64,000 bases of DNA from NCBI GenBank assembly GCA_963921795.1, contig OY997643.1, forward strand, positions 13,442,043-13,506,042, written 5' to 3'. The DNA comes from Nannobrachium achirus (taxonomy: Eukaryota; Chordata; Actinopteri; Myctophiformes; Myctophidae). The translations under genes were made by a program, and so were the position numbers. The notes beneath the pieces are model-generated. The model saw only the letters and a program-made list of their open reading frames with translations, ran no database searches and had not been told where the DNA came from. How positions within the stretch are numbered: the stretch's first letter is position 1; each line of letters opens with the position of its first letter. Positions 22,464 to 33,410 of this stretch are shown piece by piece.

Positions 22464-22527
<64 letters not shown>
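22464..22527. repeat. (CT)n microsatellite
   Basis: Pure CT array of about 64 bp. Confidence 0.95.
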
Positions 22528-22530
<3 letters not shown>

Positions 22531-23105
22531 CCGGTGGGGCTTGGATCAAACACGCTCAGGCGGATCACAAGGAACGCGAACCCGCGCCCCGCTAAAGGTC
22601 AGGACTCCCTCCATTATTCATGGGGGCTGCCATCGCGTTTGAGCCGAGGAGTCGCACGAGATGAGAAAAAAAGGGGAAAGAGAGAGATAGATTGAGAGAG
22701 GGATTGAGAGAGACGTCGTCGCCCCTTTTCTCGCTTGTCTTTTTACGGCCGCCTCCCGCGGACACCGAAGAAAGGATGGGGGGTGTTGAGAGAGAGAGAG
22801 AGAGAGAGAGAGTGAAGAGAGGCAAGAAAAAAGATAGAAGTCAGGATTTAAGTCCATAATGTCTCCGACAACCAAACCTTTCGTCGGAAAGGTCCGGTTC
22901 AACTACAAAATGACGCCACTCGCATCATCTGAGAAGCATTTCCCCGAATTAGAGTTCGGAAAGCTGCACGTCGGAAAGTCGTAATTCTCAGACGAAAAGT
23001 TCGGTGCTCGGAGGCAGTATGGACAGGCCTTGAGAGCATTAAGGCCTTAAGGCATAAGAGCTGGTACTTAAGACAATCAAAATACAGCCCCGTATGTCTG
23101 TGAGA

Positions 23106-23113
23106 AAGAGAGA

Positions 23114-23162
<49 letters not shown>
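23106..23162. repeat. (GA)n microsatellite
   Basis: GA array with one TGA interruption near 23116-23118. Confidence 0.95.
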
Positions 23163-23164
<2 letters not shown>

Positions 23165-23906
23165 CCTCTTGTGTGACCTGCCGCGCCATGCACCTCAAAG
23201 TCCACATCAGTTTATTATTCAGCCCCCTGCACTCTCCACCCCGCTGCCAGAGATCCCCCCCCCCCCCCCCCCCCTTTTTATCTCTTCAAACACCACACCT
23301 TACAACGGCCCCCGACTCCCAGCACTGGCTCTCCAGCTCCTCCTTGACCCCCCCCCACACTGTAGCAGATGAACCAGAGGAGCCATGCAGGCACGGCTTC
23401 AAGGCCTCATGTCCCCATAGCTCTCTGGTCTTTCTGCGACACTGCATGGCTTTAGGGATGGGGCAATATGGAAATGTCATATAACGATTATTGTAGACCA
23501 AAGATATCACCATTTATGATATTATCACGATAATCAAAATATCCTCAACGTCCATTATCCTGGGGCGGAACATAAAAAGATTTGTTAGAGAGTGGGAAAA
23601 AAGACAAGTGTCAAGTACAGTGCCTACTGTATATTATAAGTAAGTTTTACCAATAAAGGGTTTAGGTGGTACCGGATATGCAGCTCGTCAAATAAAAGGT
23701 GAATTGATCCCAGTGCATGACGGAGGACAATTTCATGATGAATTCAATCTCCACGATACGATTATCGAGTGTTTTTTTTTTTTTTTTATCACGATAAACG
23801 ATAATATCGCTTATCGTCCCATCCCTCTCGCTCTCTCCCAGGGAGACTCCACAGAGGAGCACGTTCCTCACAGCTGAGCTCTCTATAAACGTGTATATAT
23901 ACAGTA

Positions 23907-24022
23907 AAATGCTCTGTGTTAAATTAACTCAGACAATGTACACAATGGAACCAAATGGGCCCCTTTGGTTCCATTTGTACATTGCCTGAGTTAAATGAAC
24001 ACTAATGGTTTTTACGGTGTGC
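23907..24022. mobile_element. Palindromic MITE with GTACAAATGGAACC-type hairpin
   Basis: Ends ACAGTAAAA and TTTTTACGGTGT, then TTAACTCAGACAATGTAC pairing with GTACATTGCCTGAGTTAA, and AATGGAACCAAA pairing with TTTGGTTCCATT. Nearly the whole 116 bp folds on itself. Its hairpin core matches the interior of the unrelated hAT MITE at 9288-9479. Confidence 0.8.
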
Positions 24023-24431
24023 AGATATAGAGAGTTCTGGCATTATCTTGTTCCGTTCAGCCCCTCGGCCAAACGCGTACCTTGTTTTTTGTGTCGTTTC
24101 TCCCCTTTTTCCTCTGTGATATCAACATCCATCCGGGGGATGTGGCTTGCACATTGTGTTCAGTTATTGTATTCCCTGCAGAGTGTGATTGCACTTTATT
24201 TCTTTATTTCATGGGTGTTTTTTGTTTTTTTGTGTGGTTGTTTTTGACACAGAGGCAAAGGCTTGGGTTTGGCCTTTTTTTTGGCCAACCTCTCTAGCAA
24301 ACAGTGACCCAGGAGCTGCCTCCTCGCCTCTCTGTACAAACCCTGAGATCACCACCATGGGGGATACGTTTCAAGACTGGTGAAAACTTGCTGTAAGACT
24401 AAACATACCTCGCTTGCTTTTTCCCACTCTG

Positions 24432-24614
<183 letters not shown>

Positions 24615-24616
24615 CA

Positions 24617-24832
24617 TCACTTGTGGGGACATTACATAGACTTCCATTCATTTTTATGCAAGTCCTGTGGCCTTACCCTAACCTATCGCTAAACCTAACC
24701 CCTAACCTTAACCTTAACCCTAACCCTAAACCTAACCGTTGTGGGGACCTACTATTTTGTCCCCACACTGTCAGAGGTCCCCTGCAGGTGACTGTGTGAA
24801 CATGCGTTTAGTCCCCATAAGTATAGCTGGAC
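24617..24832. repeat. GTGGGGAC-type dispersed repeat with telomere-like core
   Basis: Begins TTGTGGGGACATTACATAG and ends GTCCCCATAAGTATAGCTGG. The core is an imperfect TAACCC array (24672-24737). The same layout next to a CA array is a common teleost interspersed repeat, so the telomere-like core most likely belongs to the repeat and does not mark an ancient chromosome end. Confidence 0.6.
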
Positions 24833-25760
24833 AAACTCACAGACACACACAGACACACACTCACACACGTGCAAAACTGGCACTTCCAACCGCAGAACAA
24901 TAACAGTATATTCCATAAGCCGTGCGAGAAAAAAAAAAAGAAGTGAAGAAAAAATATCTCACTCCCCCCCTCTCTCTCTCTCTCTCTCTCGACTTTATTT
25001 ATTTTTTAATAGCAGCACACACACACACAGTATCAGCAGAATTACTGTGGCTGCGGTTTCCGATGCGATGCCGCAGCAGCAAGAGCCCTAGCTAGAGTGT
25101 GTCAGGCCCCGCGGGGGTTTGCAGGGCTTTGATCTCACGCACACAATACCCACGTGTGTGAGAGCAAGCACAAAAACACACGCACGCACGCACACACACA
25201 AGCACACGCACGCACACACGCAATCTCTCCCGAATAAAACCTGCTCATATACTCAGAGCAGAACGTACCAATGCATTCACGCGCACGCACACACGCATGC
25301 ACACACGCACACGCGCGCACACACACCCTTTGATATAGTTCCAGGCTCTTAGTGGGTGATTAGGAGAGGCGACCCAGCTCTAGGTTCTAGAATGATACGA
25401 GGAAGCAGAAGCTGCCGCTGCTCTTTAGTCACAGGAAACCACAGCTCTGTCTTTGGATAGAGGAGTAATTATGCTCACGGGGGTGAGGAGGAGGAGTAGG
25501 GGGGGAGGAGGGGAGCGTTTTGGAGGAGAGGAGTGAACGAGGGAGCTCAGAACCAGAGCGCGAGGAAGGAGGAGATGGGGGGAGGGAGGGGGCTGCTTAC
25601 ATACCCAAGCGAATCGCCCCCCTCAGACAGCAATTAAAGATTTTCCGGGGGCGATTGCACTTGTGCATGTTTACAGCTTTTTTTAGCGTGTGTTTAATGT
25701 GTGTGTGGCGTACGACATGTGAGTTTTTCGGGGACACACACGCATATGTTAAATTGTCTA

Positions 25761-25795
<35 letters not shown>

Positions 25796-26194
25796 CGCGT
25801 GCGCGTGCGCGTGCGTGCCTGTTCACCGAATCTGCCCCCAGAACTCATTGGTGGTCCAAGGGCTATGAAATATTAATGTCCGTCCCTCCCTTAATGATTC
25901 ATAAATTGTATTCCAAAACTCTCCACTATACTCTCCTGCTCCTAGCTAGCTCGCCATTATCCACTCCATATAATTGGGCCAATGGATTGGTAAACAAATA
26001 AATAAAGTAAAAAGAAAAAAGAAAAAAACATGAAGTGCAGGGCGGGAGGATGAAAAAGTGTTGTTGCTCATGGAATGTGTCGGCGAGCAGCCTAGAAGTG
26101 CTGAGGGATCATAATGTCAGTAAATAGTATTCATGAACAAACGTTCTCTCAGGGAATGTGTTTGCATTGCCGCCGATGCAGGAATATAATATCC
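24833..26194. other. Low-copy block with CA/GT tracts; part may be conserved
   Basis: Mixed CA/GCAC tracts at 25180-25325, GT at 25763-25818. The parts at 25350-25480, 25600-25700 and 25830-26000 are of balanced composition with AATTA/TAAT cores (GTGATTAGGAG, GAGTAATTATGC, CAGCAATTAAAG). No coding exon recognised. Confidence 0.4.
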
Positions 26195-26416
26195 TCTCTG
26201 TGTCGGGTGGAAACCCTGTAACGTCCGAAATCGTTACTTTTCAGGATCCCAAATTCAAAAACGGCAAAAAGTAGCAGTCGACCTGCTGCTTCTTATGCTT
26301 TTGTGCGATGTTGTAGTGTGAGAAAGGAGGGCGTTAATCTACAAAAAAAGCAAAAAAACATAAAAAAGTTCAAAATAAGGAGGTACCGTAAGAGGTTTCT
26401 GCCCGACAGCGACGTT
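26195..26416 (-). mobile_element. CGTCG-ended MITE (E family), divergent copy E4
   Basis: Left TGTCGGGTGGAAACCCTGTA and right GAGGTTTCTGCCCGACAGCG preserve the family ends. The hairpin has decayed to AAAGTAGCAGTCGACCTGCTGCTTCTT near 26268. Much older than the other copies. Confidence 0.65.
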
Positions 26417-26489
26417 GCGCTGTGTGTTTGGCCAGGAAAACGGTATTCCCAGTGACGTCTAATAAGGGGGAAAAATGAGCCGCTGAGGC

Positions 26490-26920
26490 AGGGTGAGAGC
26501 ATGCTTATTTACAGTGATAAAGCTCTCATTATCAGGGGAGAGTTAAAAGGGTTTGGGAGTTTTTTTTTCCCCCCCACACTTGCCAGAGATATGGCAGCGG
26601 GGCTTTTGTCCGCGCGACTAAATACGCGCTAATCTAACAGAAACACATTCACATCATCACGTTTCTCTCTTGCTCTTTTTCACTTTTCTTTTTTTCTTCT
26701 CCTTTTTTCTTTCGGCTCCCTGATTGGAATTGATCGCAAGCGCCGCAATCACTACTCCGGGTCTAAATTAAAAGAGAATAAGGCCATCGCGCCGGAGCTT
26801 GTTTATCTAAGCACCCTCTCTTCTCCGCCCTATCAACCACTCGCCTCTCTTCTATAGCGCGATTCAATTGGATTCAATAACGCTCCGTAGACGGGACGCA
26901 TAAATATTAGGACAGAAGAA
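26490..26920. promoter_or_regulatory. Candidate conserved non-coding element
   Basis: Apart from short pyrimidine runs, this stretch is unique. It contains CTTATTTACAGTGATAAAGC, GGAATTGATCGCAAGCGCC, TCTAAATTAAAAGAGAATAA and TTGTTTATCTAAG, a mixture of forkhead-, GATA- and homeodomain-like cores at a density typical of developmental enhancers. It is next to, but not part of, any repeat. Conservation is untested. Confidence 0.25.
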
Positions 26921-26976
26921 AGATATAGGGTAGGAAGAGTCGTTTCCTGTTGGTGCTTTGTCACGTCCCCGCCTAG

Positions 26977-27038
<62 letters not shown>

Positions 27039-27043
27039 TCTCA
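26977..27043. repeat. (TGTC)n/(CT)n microsatellite
   Basis: Short TGTC units, then about 50 bp of CT. Confidence 0.95.
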
Positions 27044-27048
27044 TGCAC

Positions 27049-27473
27049 TCATAGACATCAAAGGGAGCCCCTGCCATTTTATCTGTCTGTAAAAAGTGCC
27101 CTCTCCAGACCATGAATGCAGTTTTCACTATGGTGAAAGAAATACAACTGCCCTCTTTCCATGCCATACCTGAAGACGGCATTCAAGAGAATTGCCTTGT
27201 CAAAACTCTCCTGAACTCGAATGCAGCATCTTATGTTGAAAGAATTGCCCTCTCTGTGTAGAAATCCATGCCGTTACGCCACATCTCCTGTATTGACTTG
27301 GTTATGCTTAGTTCAGTGCGGTTTCACACACCAAAAATAGCCGACCTCCATAATAAAAATAGCCGACCTCCAAGCTCACAACGCGACGCGTTGTGAGCTT
27401 TTCGGTGCTTCCATCAAAAGGCCCTTTTGGAAATTCCAGCCCCTGCCTCTCTAACATTCTCTGCACGTCCCTG
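27049..27473 (-). mobile_element. F-family repeat, copy 1, with variant hairpin
   Basis: An inverted copy of the repeat at 60104-60517, sharing AAAAAGTGCCCTCTCCAGAC, GAATTGCCTTGT, CCATGCCGTTACGCCACATC and TCTGCACGTCCCTG (hAT-like outer end CAGGGACGT). It holds a hairpin (27355-27402) whose left arm reads AGCCGACCTCCAAGCTCAC. The arm is also tandemly duplicated upstream, and the right outer arm is missing. Confidence 0.75.
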
Positions 27474-27854
27474 CATGCACATATAGACATACGGATGCAT
27501 AACCGGCGGCTATAAAGCCGTCATCTGGCCGGGCCAGCTGTGTGAGTGTTTGCAATAATGAGGGGCGTGGGTTGAAAAGAATATAGCAACGGAGCGATGT
27601 TGGTTAATTGTCTGCCGTGCTGTGAGTCATCACGTCGTGCAGCCAGGATGATGCTGGCTGCAGCAGGGCAAAGAGTCGTCTACACCCGGTGGTGCGAGTG
27701 CATACAGTACATTTGTTTACGCTTTAGATAAGCCCCGCATGTAATCTCCCCCATTACACAGGAAATGTGTTTGAGCTGATTGGGGCTTTCGTGGCAGGTG
27801 GGCTGTCGTCGCTGCTACGTGTTGTATGATGATGATGCATCGATAGGGCTCGAG
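27474..27854. other. Low-copy sequence
   Basis: Unique, balanced composition, with GTTGGTTAATTGTCTGCC, GCAATAATGAGG and CTTTAGATAAGCC. It resembles the neighbouring candidate regulatory stretch; no gene signal. Confidence 0.35.
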
Positions 27855-28428
27855 TTAAACCCATTTAGGGCCTAGAATTATTGAATGCTTTTTAACCGGT
27901 GAAAAATAGCAGATATACAAGCTCACAGCGAGGCACCGAGTGCCGCGCTGCGAGCTTGTAGATCTGCTATTTTTGGAAAAAGTCGTGAAAATGTGTGCAA
28001 ATCTTTGAATGTATGTATGTATGTTCAAAGTGAACGTTTGTAACTAAAATGTTGCTTCTGGGGGGTCCCTGGAACAAAATATTTTGAGATGCGGGTCCGT
28101 GGCCAAATACATATCATTTTGGGGGTCCTTCACATGAAAAGGTTTGAGAACCACTGACATAGTAAGTGAAAAGGACCCTTTCTTTGACGATGGCTGGCCA
28201 GATTGCTGACATATAGAAACATAGGTTTTTTCAAAGTCCTTAGAAGGATTCAAAAAGACACTTATAGAATCGGGTCAAAATTCAAATTTTGACGATTCTT
28301 AAAAAATAGCAGATCTACAAGCTCACAGCGCGGCACTCGCACTGTGAGCTTGTATATCTGCTATTTTTCAATAGTTAAAGCATAAAATAATGATACACAA
28401 TAATGTGTACCCGTTCTGAACGGGTTAA
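27855..28428 (+). mobile_element. TTAA hairpin MITE (P family), copy P5
   Basis: TTAA at 27855-27858 and 28425-28428, then CCCATTTAGGGCCTAGAATT on the left and CCCGTTCTGAACGGG on the right (subfamily A). Hairpins at 27902-27974 and 28302-28368. Contains the GTGAAAAGGACC and GACGATGGCTGGCCAGATTG insert seen in longer copies. Confidence 0.9.
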
Positions 28429-28767
28429 AGACGCCGCCTTCGAGATTACCAATTACTGCCAACGTGCACGCGAACAAAGAAAAAAAGCATGTAGAAAACA
28501 TATAAACAAGACTAGCTGCAAGGACATGTATCAGTACACGGTACAACCCCTGAGTGCAAAGGTTCCGTTCGCTTGCGGTGATGAATTTACGCTGTTTGGA
28601 GCATTATGTCACGTTTTCTGATGTGTCAAGGCTTTTCCTGGGAATTAAATGTGCAGCTGCTATGAGCGTGCCATGTCATTCCCATGAATAGTGAATGCAC
28701 TCTATGAATATTACTGGAAAAACCCATGAATCTTTTACGCCGCAATGCTGCTCAGACTCGTTCTATG

Positions 28768-29425
28768 CAGGGGCGTCGCACCAAATTCTGGGCCGCCCTG
28801 GGTACAAGGATTCACTGAGGGGCCCCCCATGAATGTTCTTCATAGGGGGAGGAGGGGGTTTAACCCATTTAGACTGGGAGCGCATTATTACGCATTGTTT
28901 TGTGCTTTAACTATTGAAAAATAGCAGATATACAAGCTCACAGCGCGGCGAGCTTGTAGATCAGCTATTTTTGAAAAATCTTGAAAATTTGTGCATGTCT
29001 TTGAATATTTTTGACCCGATTCTATAATTGTCTTCTAAATCCCTCTAAGTTTTTTGAAAAACCTATATGTTTCTACTGTATGTCAGTGGTGCTCAAACTT
29101 TTTCACGTGAAGGACCCCCAAAATGATATGTATTTGGCCACGGACCCCCATCTCCAAACATTTAGTTCAAGGGTCCCCCCCAAAAGCGACATTTGAGTTA
29201 CAAATGTTCGCTTAAAAAATACATAATATTCAAGATTTTGCACATATTTTAACGACTTTTCAAAAATAGCTGATCTACAAGCTCACAGCGCGGCACTCGG
29301 TGCCGCGCTGTGAGCTTGTATATCTGCTATTTTTCAATAACTAAAGTATAAAATAATTAAGGCCCCCTCCACGTTGGGCCCTAGTAACTCAGTCCCACTT
29401 TCCCCCCCATTGTGGGGGCATCCTG
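28768..29425 (-). mobile_element. hAT-D element, copy 2, with nested P6
   Basis: Left terminus CAGGGGCGTCGCACC and right ..GGGGGCATCCTG. The 8-bp GTTCTATG is exactly duplicated at 28760-28767 and 29426-29433. Removing the TTAA element at 28860-29360 leaves a roughly 160-bp hAT MITE matching the arms of the copies at 16755 and 35872. Confidence 0.92.
28860..29360 (-). mobile_element. TTAA hairpin MITE (P family), copy P6
   Basis: TTAACCCATTTAGACTGGG at the left and ..TAATTAA at the right, lying inside hAT-D. Left hairpin 28917-28972 has lost its centre symmetrically; right hairpin 29262-29334 is full length. Confidence 0.9.
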
Positions 29426-29433
29426 GTTCTATG

Positions 29434-30258
29434 CAGAAAACAGTCATCATATACATGCAGTTCACATCTAGTCCCTTATTAGCCAGTCTGGCTCAGAGTC
29501 CCGCGGATGCCATTTGAACAACAGGCCAATCAACTCAACGGTTTTTTAGCAAAAGGCACTCAATAACCGGGGTGTCTCCTCAATAATCCTCCCCTCCTCT
29601 CGCGGCTACAGGAAAGGTCAGTTCCTCGGAGATTCTATCGACAACGGCGGGTCATAGATATATCTGCCCGGTGACAGGAGCGCCTTTTTCCCCAGCCTGA
29701 GCCTACGTTTGCCAATGACTAATGAAGACAGATCCGGTATATTATGGGCATAATAACTTCCAGGGACAAATAAATCCTGTCAAGAGCGAGCGCCGTTGTA
29801 CTGAGGGACAAGAGATGGCGGGAGAGAGAGAAAGGGAGAGAGAGAAAGGGAGAGAGAGAAAGGGAGAGAGCGTGTGAGAGAGAGAGAGACGGTCGGTGGA
29901 AATGGCAATAGAAAATGGAGGTTGGGCTTTACCGTTGTTTCCTGTTGAGATTGGCACATTTCACCCAGGTTTTTTCATCTCACTCACGTCACTTTGTCCT
30001 CTGACCTCACTCAGCAACGAAATAAACAGAACATAAACAACAATTTAAATAAAACAATTCACAGGAGGCAAGCAGTGATCACCCCATGATGTGCACTGCA
30101 ATGTAGTTTCAAAATCCACTACATTGCAGGCGCTTTTTGAGAGTTAAACAATAAGAAGACATGTGAGACATGCGTGATCTGGGCAGCTTGCCCCAGGAAA
30201 TGTGCCAATCTCAATAGGGAACAACGGTACTTTGGAGAAATAAAGGCTGTTCGCCATG
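29434..30258. other. Low-copy block with GA array at 29819-29889
   Basis: 29440-29800 is unique with CTTATTAGCCAG, GGCCAATCAACTC, GACTAATGAAG and ACAAATAAATCCTGTC, another candidate regulatory stretch. The GA array follows. GATTTTGAAACTACATTGCA-like sequence is mirrored near 30102-30130 (TGCAATGTAGT/ACTACATTGCA). Confidence 0.4.
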
Positions 30259-30266
30259 GGATAGAT

Positions 30267-30343
30267 CAGTGGTTCTCAACCTGTGGGTCCCCTGTTAAAG
30301 TATGATTTGTCGGGTTGCGGCCTGAAAAGGTTGAGAACCACTG
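30267..30343. mobile_element. Minimal 77-bp hAT MITE
   Basis: Inverted ends CAGTGGTTCTCAACCT and AGGTTGAGAACCACTG are 16-bp perfect repeats. The target GGATAGAT is duplicated exactly at 30259-30266 and 30344-30351. Very small and well preserved, so probably recent. Confidence 0.95.
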
Positions 30344-30433
30344 GGATAGATAGCCTGGGCGTTCTGTAGATCAGGGGTTCCCGAGGCACCCCTACATTAT
30401 AATCTTCACTCCCAGCACCTTATATTTATAGCA

Positions 30434-30652
30434 TATCTTCGTTGTCAGGTGGAAACCATGTATGTCCTAAACCATTCGTTTTGTATTTCTCATCTATAAA
30501 ATGTACTATGCGAGGCGTTGTGTGCTTGTAGATCTGCCGTTTTCACTCGTTTTGTGCGACAGTCTTGTATGATGAAGCAGGGCTTTGCTTTACCAAAAGA
30601 CGTACACATTTGAAACTTGGAGATACAAGGTTTCTGCCCCACAGTGACGATA
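30434..30652 (-). mobile_element. CGTCG-ended MITE (E family), copy E5
   Basis: Ends ATCTTCGTTGTCAGGTGG and GCCCCACAGTGACGATAT. The left half of the hairpin is deleted, leaving GCGAGGCGTTGTGTGCTTGT and GATCTGCCGTTTTCACT (30510-30547). Confidence 0.85.
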
Positions 30653-30655
30653 TTT

Positions 30656-31230
30656 TAGTCGATTATGTTGCGAGGAAAACGTTGAGATAACAGCCATTCT
30701 GGTTAGAACTGACTGAAAATAACTTTGTACTTCAAGTTTAAAACGATACCAAATATTTTTTCAAGTGTCCAAATAAATTCCAAATAATATCAATGATCTC
30801 CCGGCACCCCTGGACTGGCCTCAGGGGGGCACCCCAGGGTGCCCCGTCGTCACCCACTTTGAAAACCCCTGCTGTAGAGAATGGGATGATGTAACAATAT
30901 GACAGCGCGGCGCACATGACATCACGCTCAACCGCAGGCCTGGGAAAGTGGTTGTCGTCGCTGCGAAACAGAGGCAGATATTTATACCCAGCATCCCACG
31001 GTCATGACCCGCTATAATGAGCACATCAAGCGCCTCTCGTCACACGTCAGAGCAAACAGACGGGGGGGAAAGCACATCTCGGTCTCCAGGCAGTGATGTG
31101 ATGTCGCCCACACACTGTACAAGAACCCCTCCCGCACGGGAGGGAAAGGGTTGACGGATTGATGGAGAGGCAGCCATAATGACCATCAAACATGCGTCTT
31201 GACTGCATTGGACATCCACACACACACACG
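30656..31230. other. Low-copy sequence
   Basis: 30790-30870 (CCTCAGGGGGGCACCCCAGG, AAACCCCTGCTG) may be the remnant of another hAT MITE. Otherwise nothing recognised. Confidence 0.4.
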
Positions 31231-31245
31231 CGCACACGCACACGC

Positions 31246-31278
<33 letters not shown>

Positions 31279-31340
31279 GCCGAAGGATAATTATTATATG
31301 ATATGATATGATATGATATGATATGATATGATATGATAGG
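31231..31340. repeat. (CA)n and (ATATG)n microsatellites
   Basis: CA/CG mixed array to 31278, then about nine ATATG pentamers at 31296-31340. Confidence 0.95.
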
Positions 31341-31346
31341 ATAGTA

Positions 31347-31811
31347 CAGGGTTCCCCAATAGACAGCCCGCGGGCCATTTGCGGCCCGCGGGGGGCTACT
31401 GTCTGGCCCCCACCAACCCCAGTAATAATGGTGGTATAAGAGAAGCAACAACACTAGTATATCGTCGTTGTCGGGTGGAAACCTCATATCTCCAATTGTG
31501 TACGTTCTATCGCAAAGTAAAGCCCAGCTGCTTCATCATACAAGGCCGTCGCACAAAAGTAGTGAAGACAGCAGATCTACAAGCACACAACGCGTTGTGT
31601 GCTTGTAGATCTGCTGTTTCACTAGTTTAAATCATTTTTAAAATGATAAATGCAAAACGAACGGTTTTGGACATACAACATTTTCACCCGACAACGACGA
31701 TTGTCGCTGGAGTAGCGGGAACGCCACCGTCGCCCCCTGCAATGTTGTGGCCCTCGGCTTGGTACCCTAGACATAATTCGGCCCTTGGGGAAAACTAGTT
31801 GGGGAACCCTG
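31347..31811 (+). mobile_element. hAT-C element, copy 2, with E6
   Basis: Same 12-14-bp ends as copy 1 (CAGGGTTCCCCAA .. TTGGGGAACCCTG). I could not see an exact 8-bp duplication; the left flank is the ATATG array. E6 sits at the identical internal position as E2 in copy 1 but is inverted. Confidence 0.85.
31461..31701 (+). mobile_element. CGTCG-ended MITE (E family), copy E6, with perfect palindrome
   Basis: Ends ATCGTCGTTGTCGGGTGG and CACCCGACAACGACGAT are inverted repeats. The hairpin centre is trimmed to a spacer-free perfect palindrome of 50 bp at 31568-31617 (left half ACAGCAGATCTACAAGC then ACACAACG). Confidence 0.92.
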
Positions 31812-32142
31812 ATACTTTCTGTCAGTTCACACTGAAACTTGTCTTACGACACAGCAGCCATGTATTCAAAACATATACAAACATTTGTAACACATCAAGG
31901 CATACATGACACGCTGAGTCGCGGTGCAGCCCCTGTACCAGCGCACCGAAACTTCAATTCAATTTCAAATTATGTCAACAGTGTCTACACGGGCTAGACA
32001 CAAATATTTAGATTTAAAGATGTACCGTGTACCAAAACTTCACACGTCCTGCCATTGGCAAGGGGATTTGCAGAACATTGAGCTTGTAGATCAGCTGTTT
32101 TTGCTTTTTGCTATTTTGACCTTCTCTGACTTCAAAGTTTAA

Positions 32143-32440
32143 TTCTACCACTTTTTCTAGTCACATGTTCAAATACTGGATTCTGATTGGTTTAAAACAG
32201 TGGTAAATAGGTCAACAACCTTGAGTTGGCTCATGGACCTCGCCCACTGTTGTGTTGCACAAACAATTAATGCTTATAAATAAAGATCCTTGCAAGTTAC
32301 AACTGTGTTTTCTTTCATTTATATGGAAAAAGTGGTAGAAAAGCAATTTACCATTCGAGGTCGTGGGTTGTTCGGCGAGTGGCAAACAACCCTGAAACAG
32401 TGGTAAATCAGCCAACAACCCACTCCCTCTCATGGTAAAT
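32143..32440 (+). mobile_element. Z-family repeat, copy 1
   Basis: Inverted relative of 41183-41465: shares TCACATGTTCAAATACTGGA, CTGATTGGTTTAAAACAGTG, TTGCAAGTTA and GAAACAGTGGTAAATCAGCC. It contains three GTGGTAAAT/ATTTACCA motifs. Family unknown to me; no coding content. Confidence 0.7.
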
Positions 32441-33060
32441 GGCTTACATTTACATATGAAGGTGGATTCTGCTTTTCAATGTGAATGGATTTGTTTCTTG
32501 AAGTTTGCAGGTTGCGGCAAAAATACACTCCCATTCTCCATAAAAATTAGAATGGCAAAACAGGGAAAGAAACCTGTGGAAAAAAAGCATTTGCATAACA
32601 TTTTCAGGAAAAGAGCCGTAAATACAGAGGGGTTGAAACGGCATATCTGTCCCAAACACACTGTCCCTTTAATGTGTCACGCAATGGCATCCTTTTTTCT
32701 TTTTTTTTCTTCATCTAATGAGTCTAATAGAAGAGTTCCACTTCCATAGCTTGAGGAGAGACTGCAGTAGATAGTTAGCAGGGATATAGATTCACGTTGT
32801 CGATAAAAACACGAGGTTAGCTGCGTGATGCAAAGCAGTGACAGAGCCTTTGGGTCTGTCCTAAGGTAAAAGGCTGTGCCGAATGCAGAGCACGTTCTGA
32901 GACACCATAATAAGAGTCCATTTGTACACTATCAGTGTTAGATCATGACTGGGGATTTAGCTATATTGATACAGTACACAGCCAGTTTGAATTTGAATGA
33001 CGACAACATTTCTCATGATGACATTTGTCACTACTGTATACCAGCTATTATATTATAGGT
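32441..33060. other. Low-copy sequence
   Basis: Two overlapping short frames occur at 32450-32750 on both strands. The plus one reads KKPVEKKHLHNIFRKRAV before a non-repetitive tail, but I recognise no domain. A fragment resembling the 9.3-kb hairpin (CATTTGTACACTATCAGTGTTA) lies near 32920. Confidence 0.35.
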
Positions 33061-33064
33061 ATAG

Positions 33065-33410
33065 TTGAGCTTGTCTATCTGCTATTTTGGAAAAAAAACA
33101 TTTGTGCAAGTCTTGAGAATATTTTTGACCCGATTCTATAAATGTCTTCTAAATCAATGGTTCTCAAACTTTTTCATGTCACGGACGCGCAAAATTACAT
33201 GTATTGTAACCCCTATCTCAAAATATGTTGTTCCAGGGACCCACCCCCAGAAGCAAATATTTGAGTCACAAATGTTCGCTTTTAAGATACATTCAAAGAA
33301 AAATCGACATCTTTCAAAAATAGCAGATCTACAAGCTCACAGCGCGGCACTCGGTGTTGCGCTGCAAGCTTGTAGATCTGCTATTTTTCAATAGCAAAAG
33401 CATTAAATAA
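33065..33410 (-). mobile_element. TTAA hairpin MITE, 5'-truncated copy P16
   Basis: The left end starts within a hairpin arm (GAGCTTGTCTATCTGCTATT). The middle TTCTCAAACTTTTTCATGTC is as in other copies; the right hairpin 33316-33388 is intact. The outer terminus is lost against the adjoining U-family repeat. Confidence 0.75.

Larger units (their letters stand above)
22120..23906. other. Low-copy block with CT/GA arrays
   Basis: Arrays: CT at 22464-22527, GA at 22790-22812 and 23106-23162, C-run at 23257-23275, T-run at 23771-23786. The intervals between are unique with no credible exon on either strand. ATGATATTATCACGATAATC near 23515 is a short imperfect palindrome that recurs near 23786-23815. 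Confidence 0.55.

Noticed and set aside
24672..24737. Ancient telomere fusion site
   Set aside because: The TAACCC-like units sit inside a common dispersed repeat (GTGGGGAC ends) and are imperfect.
30790..30870. Complete hAT element
   Set aside because: Only a possible end (ACCCCTG-type) is visible; no matching opposite end or target duplication was found.
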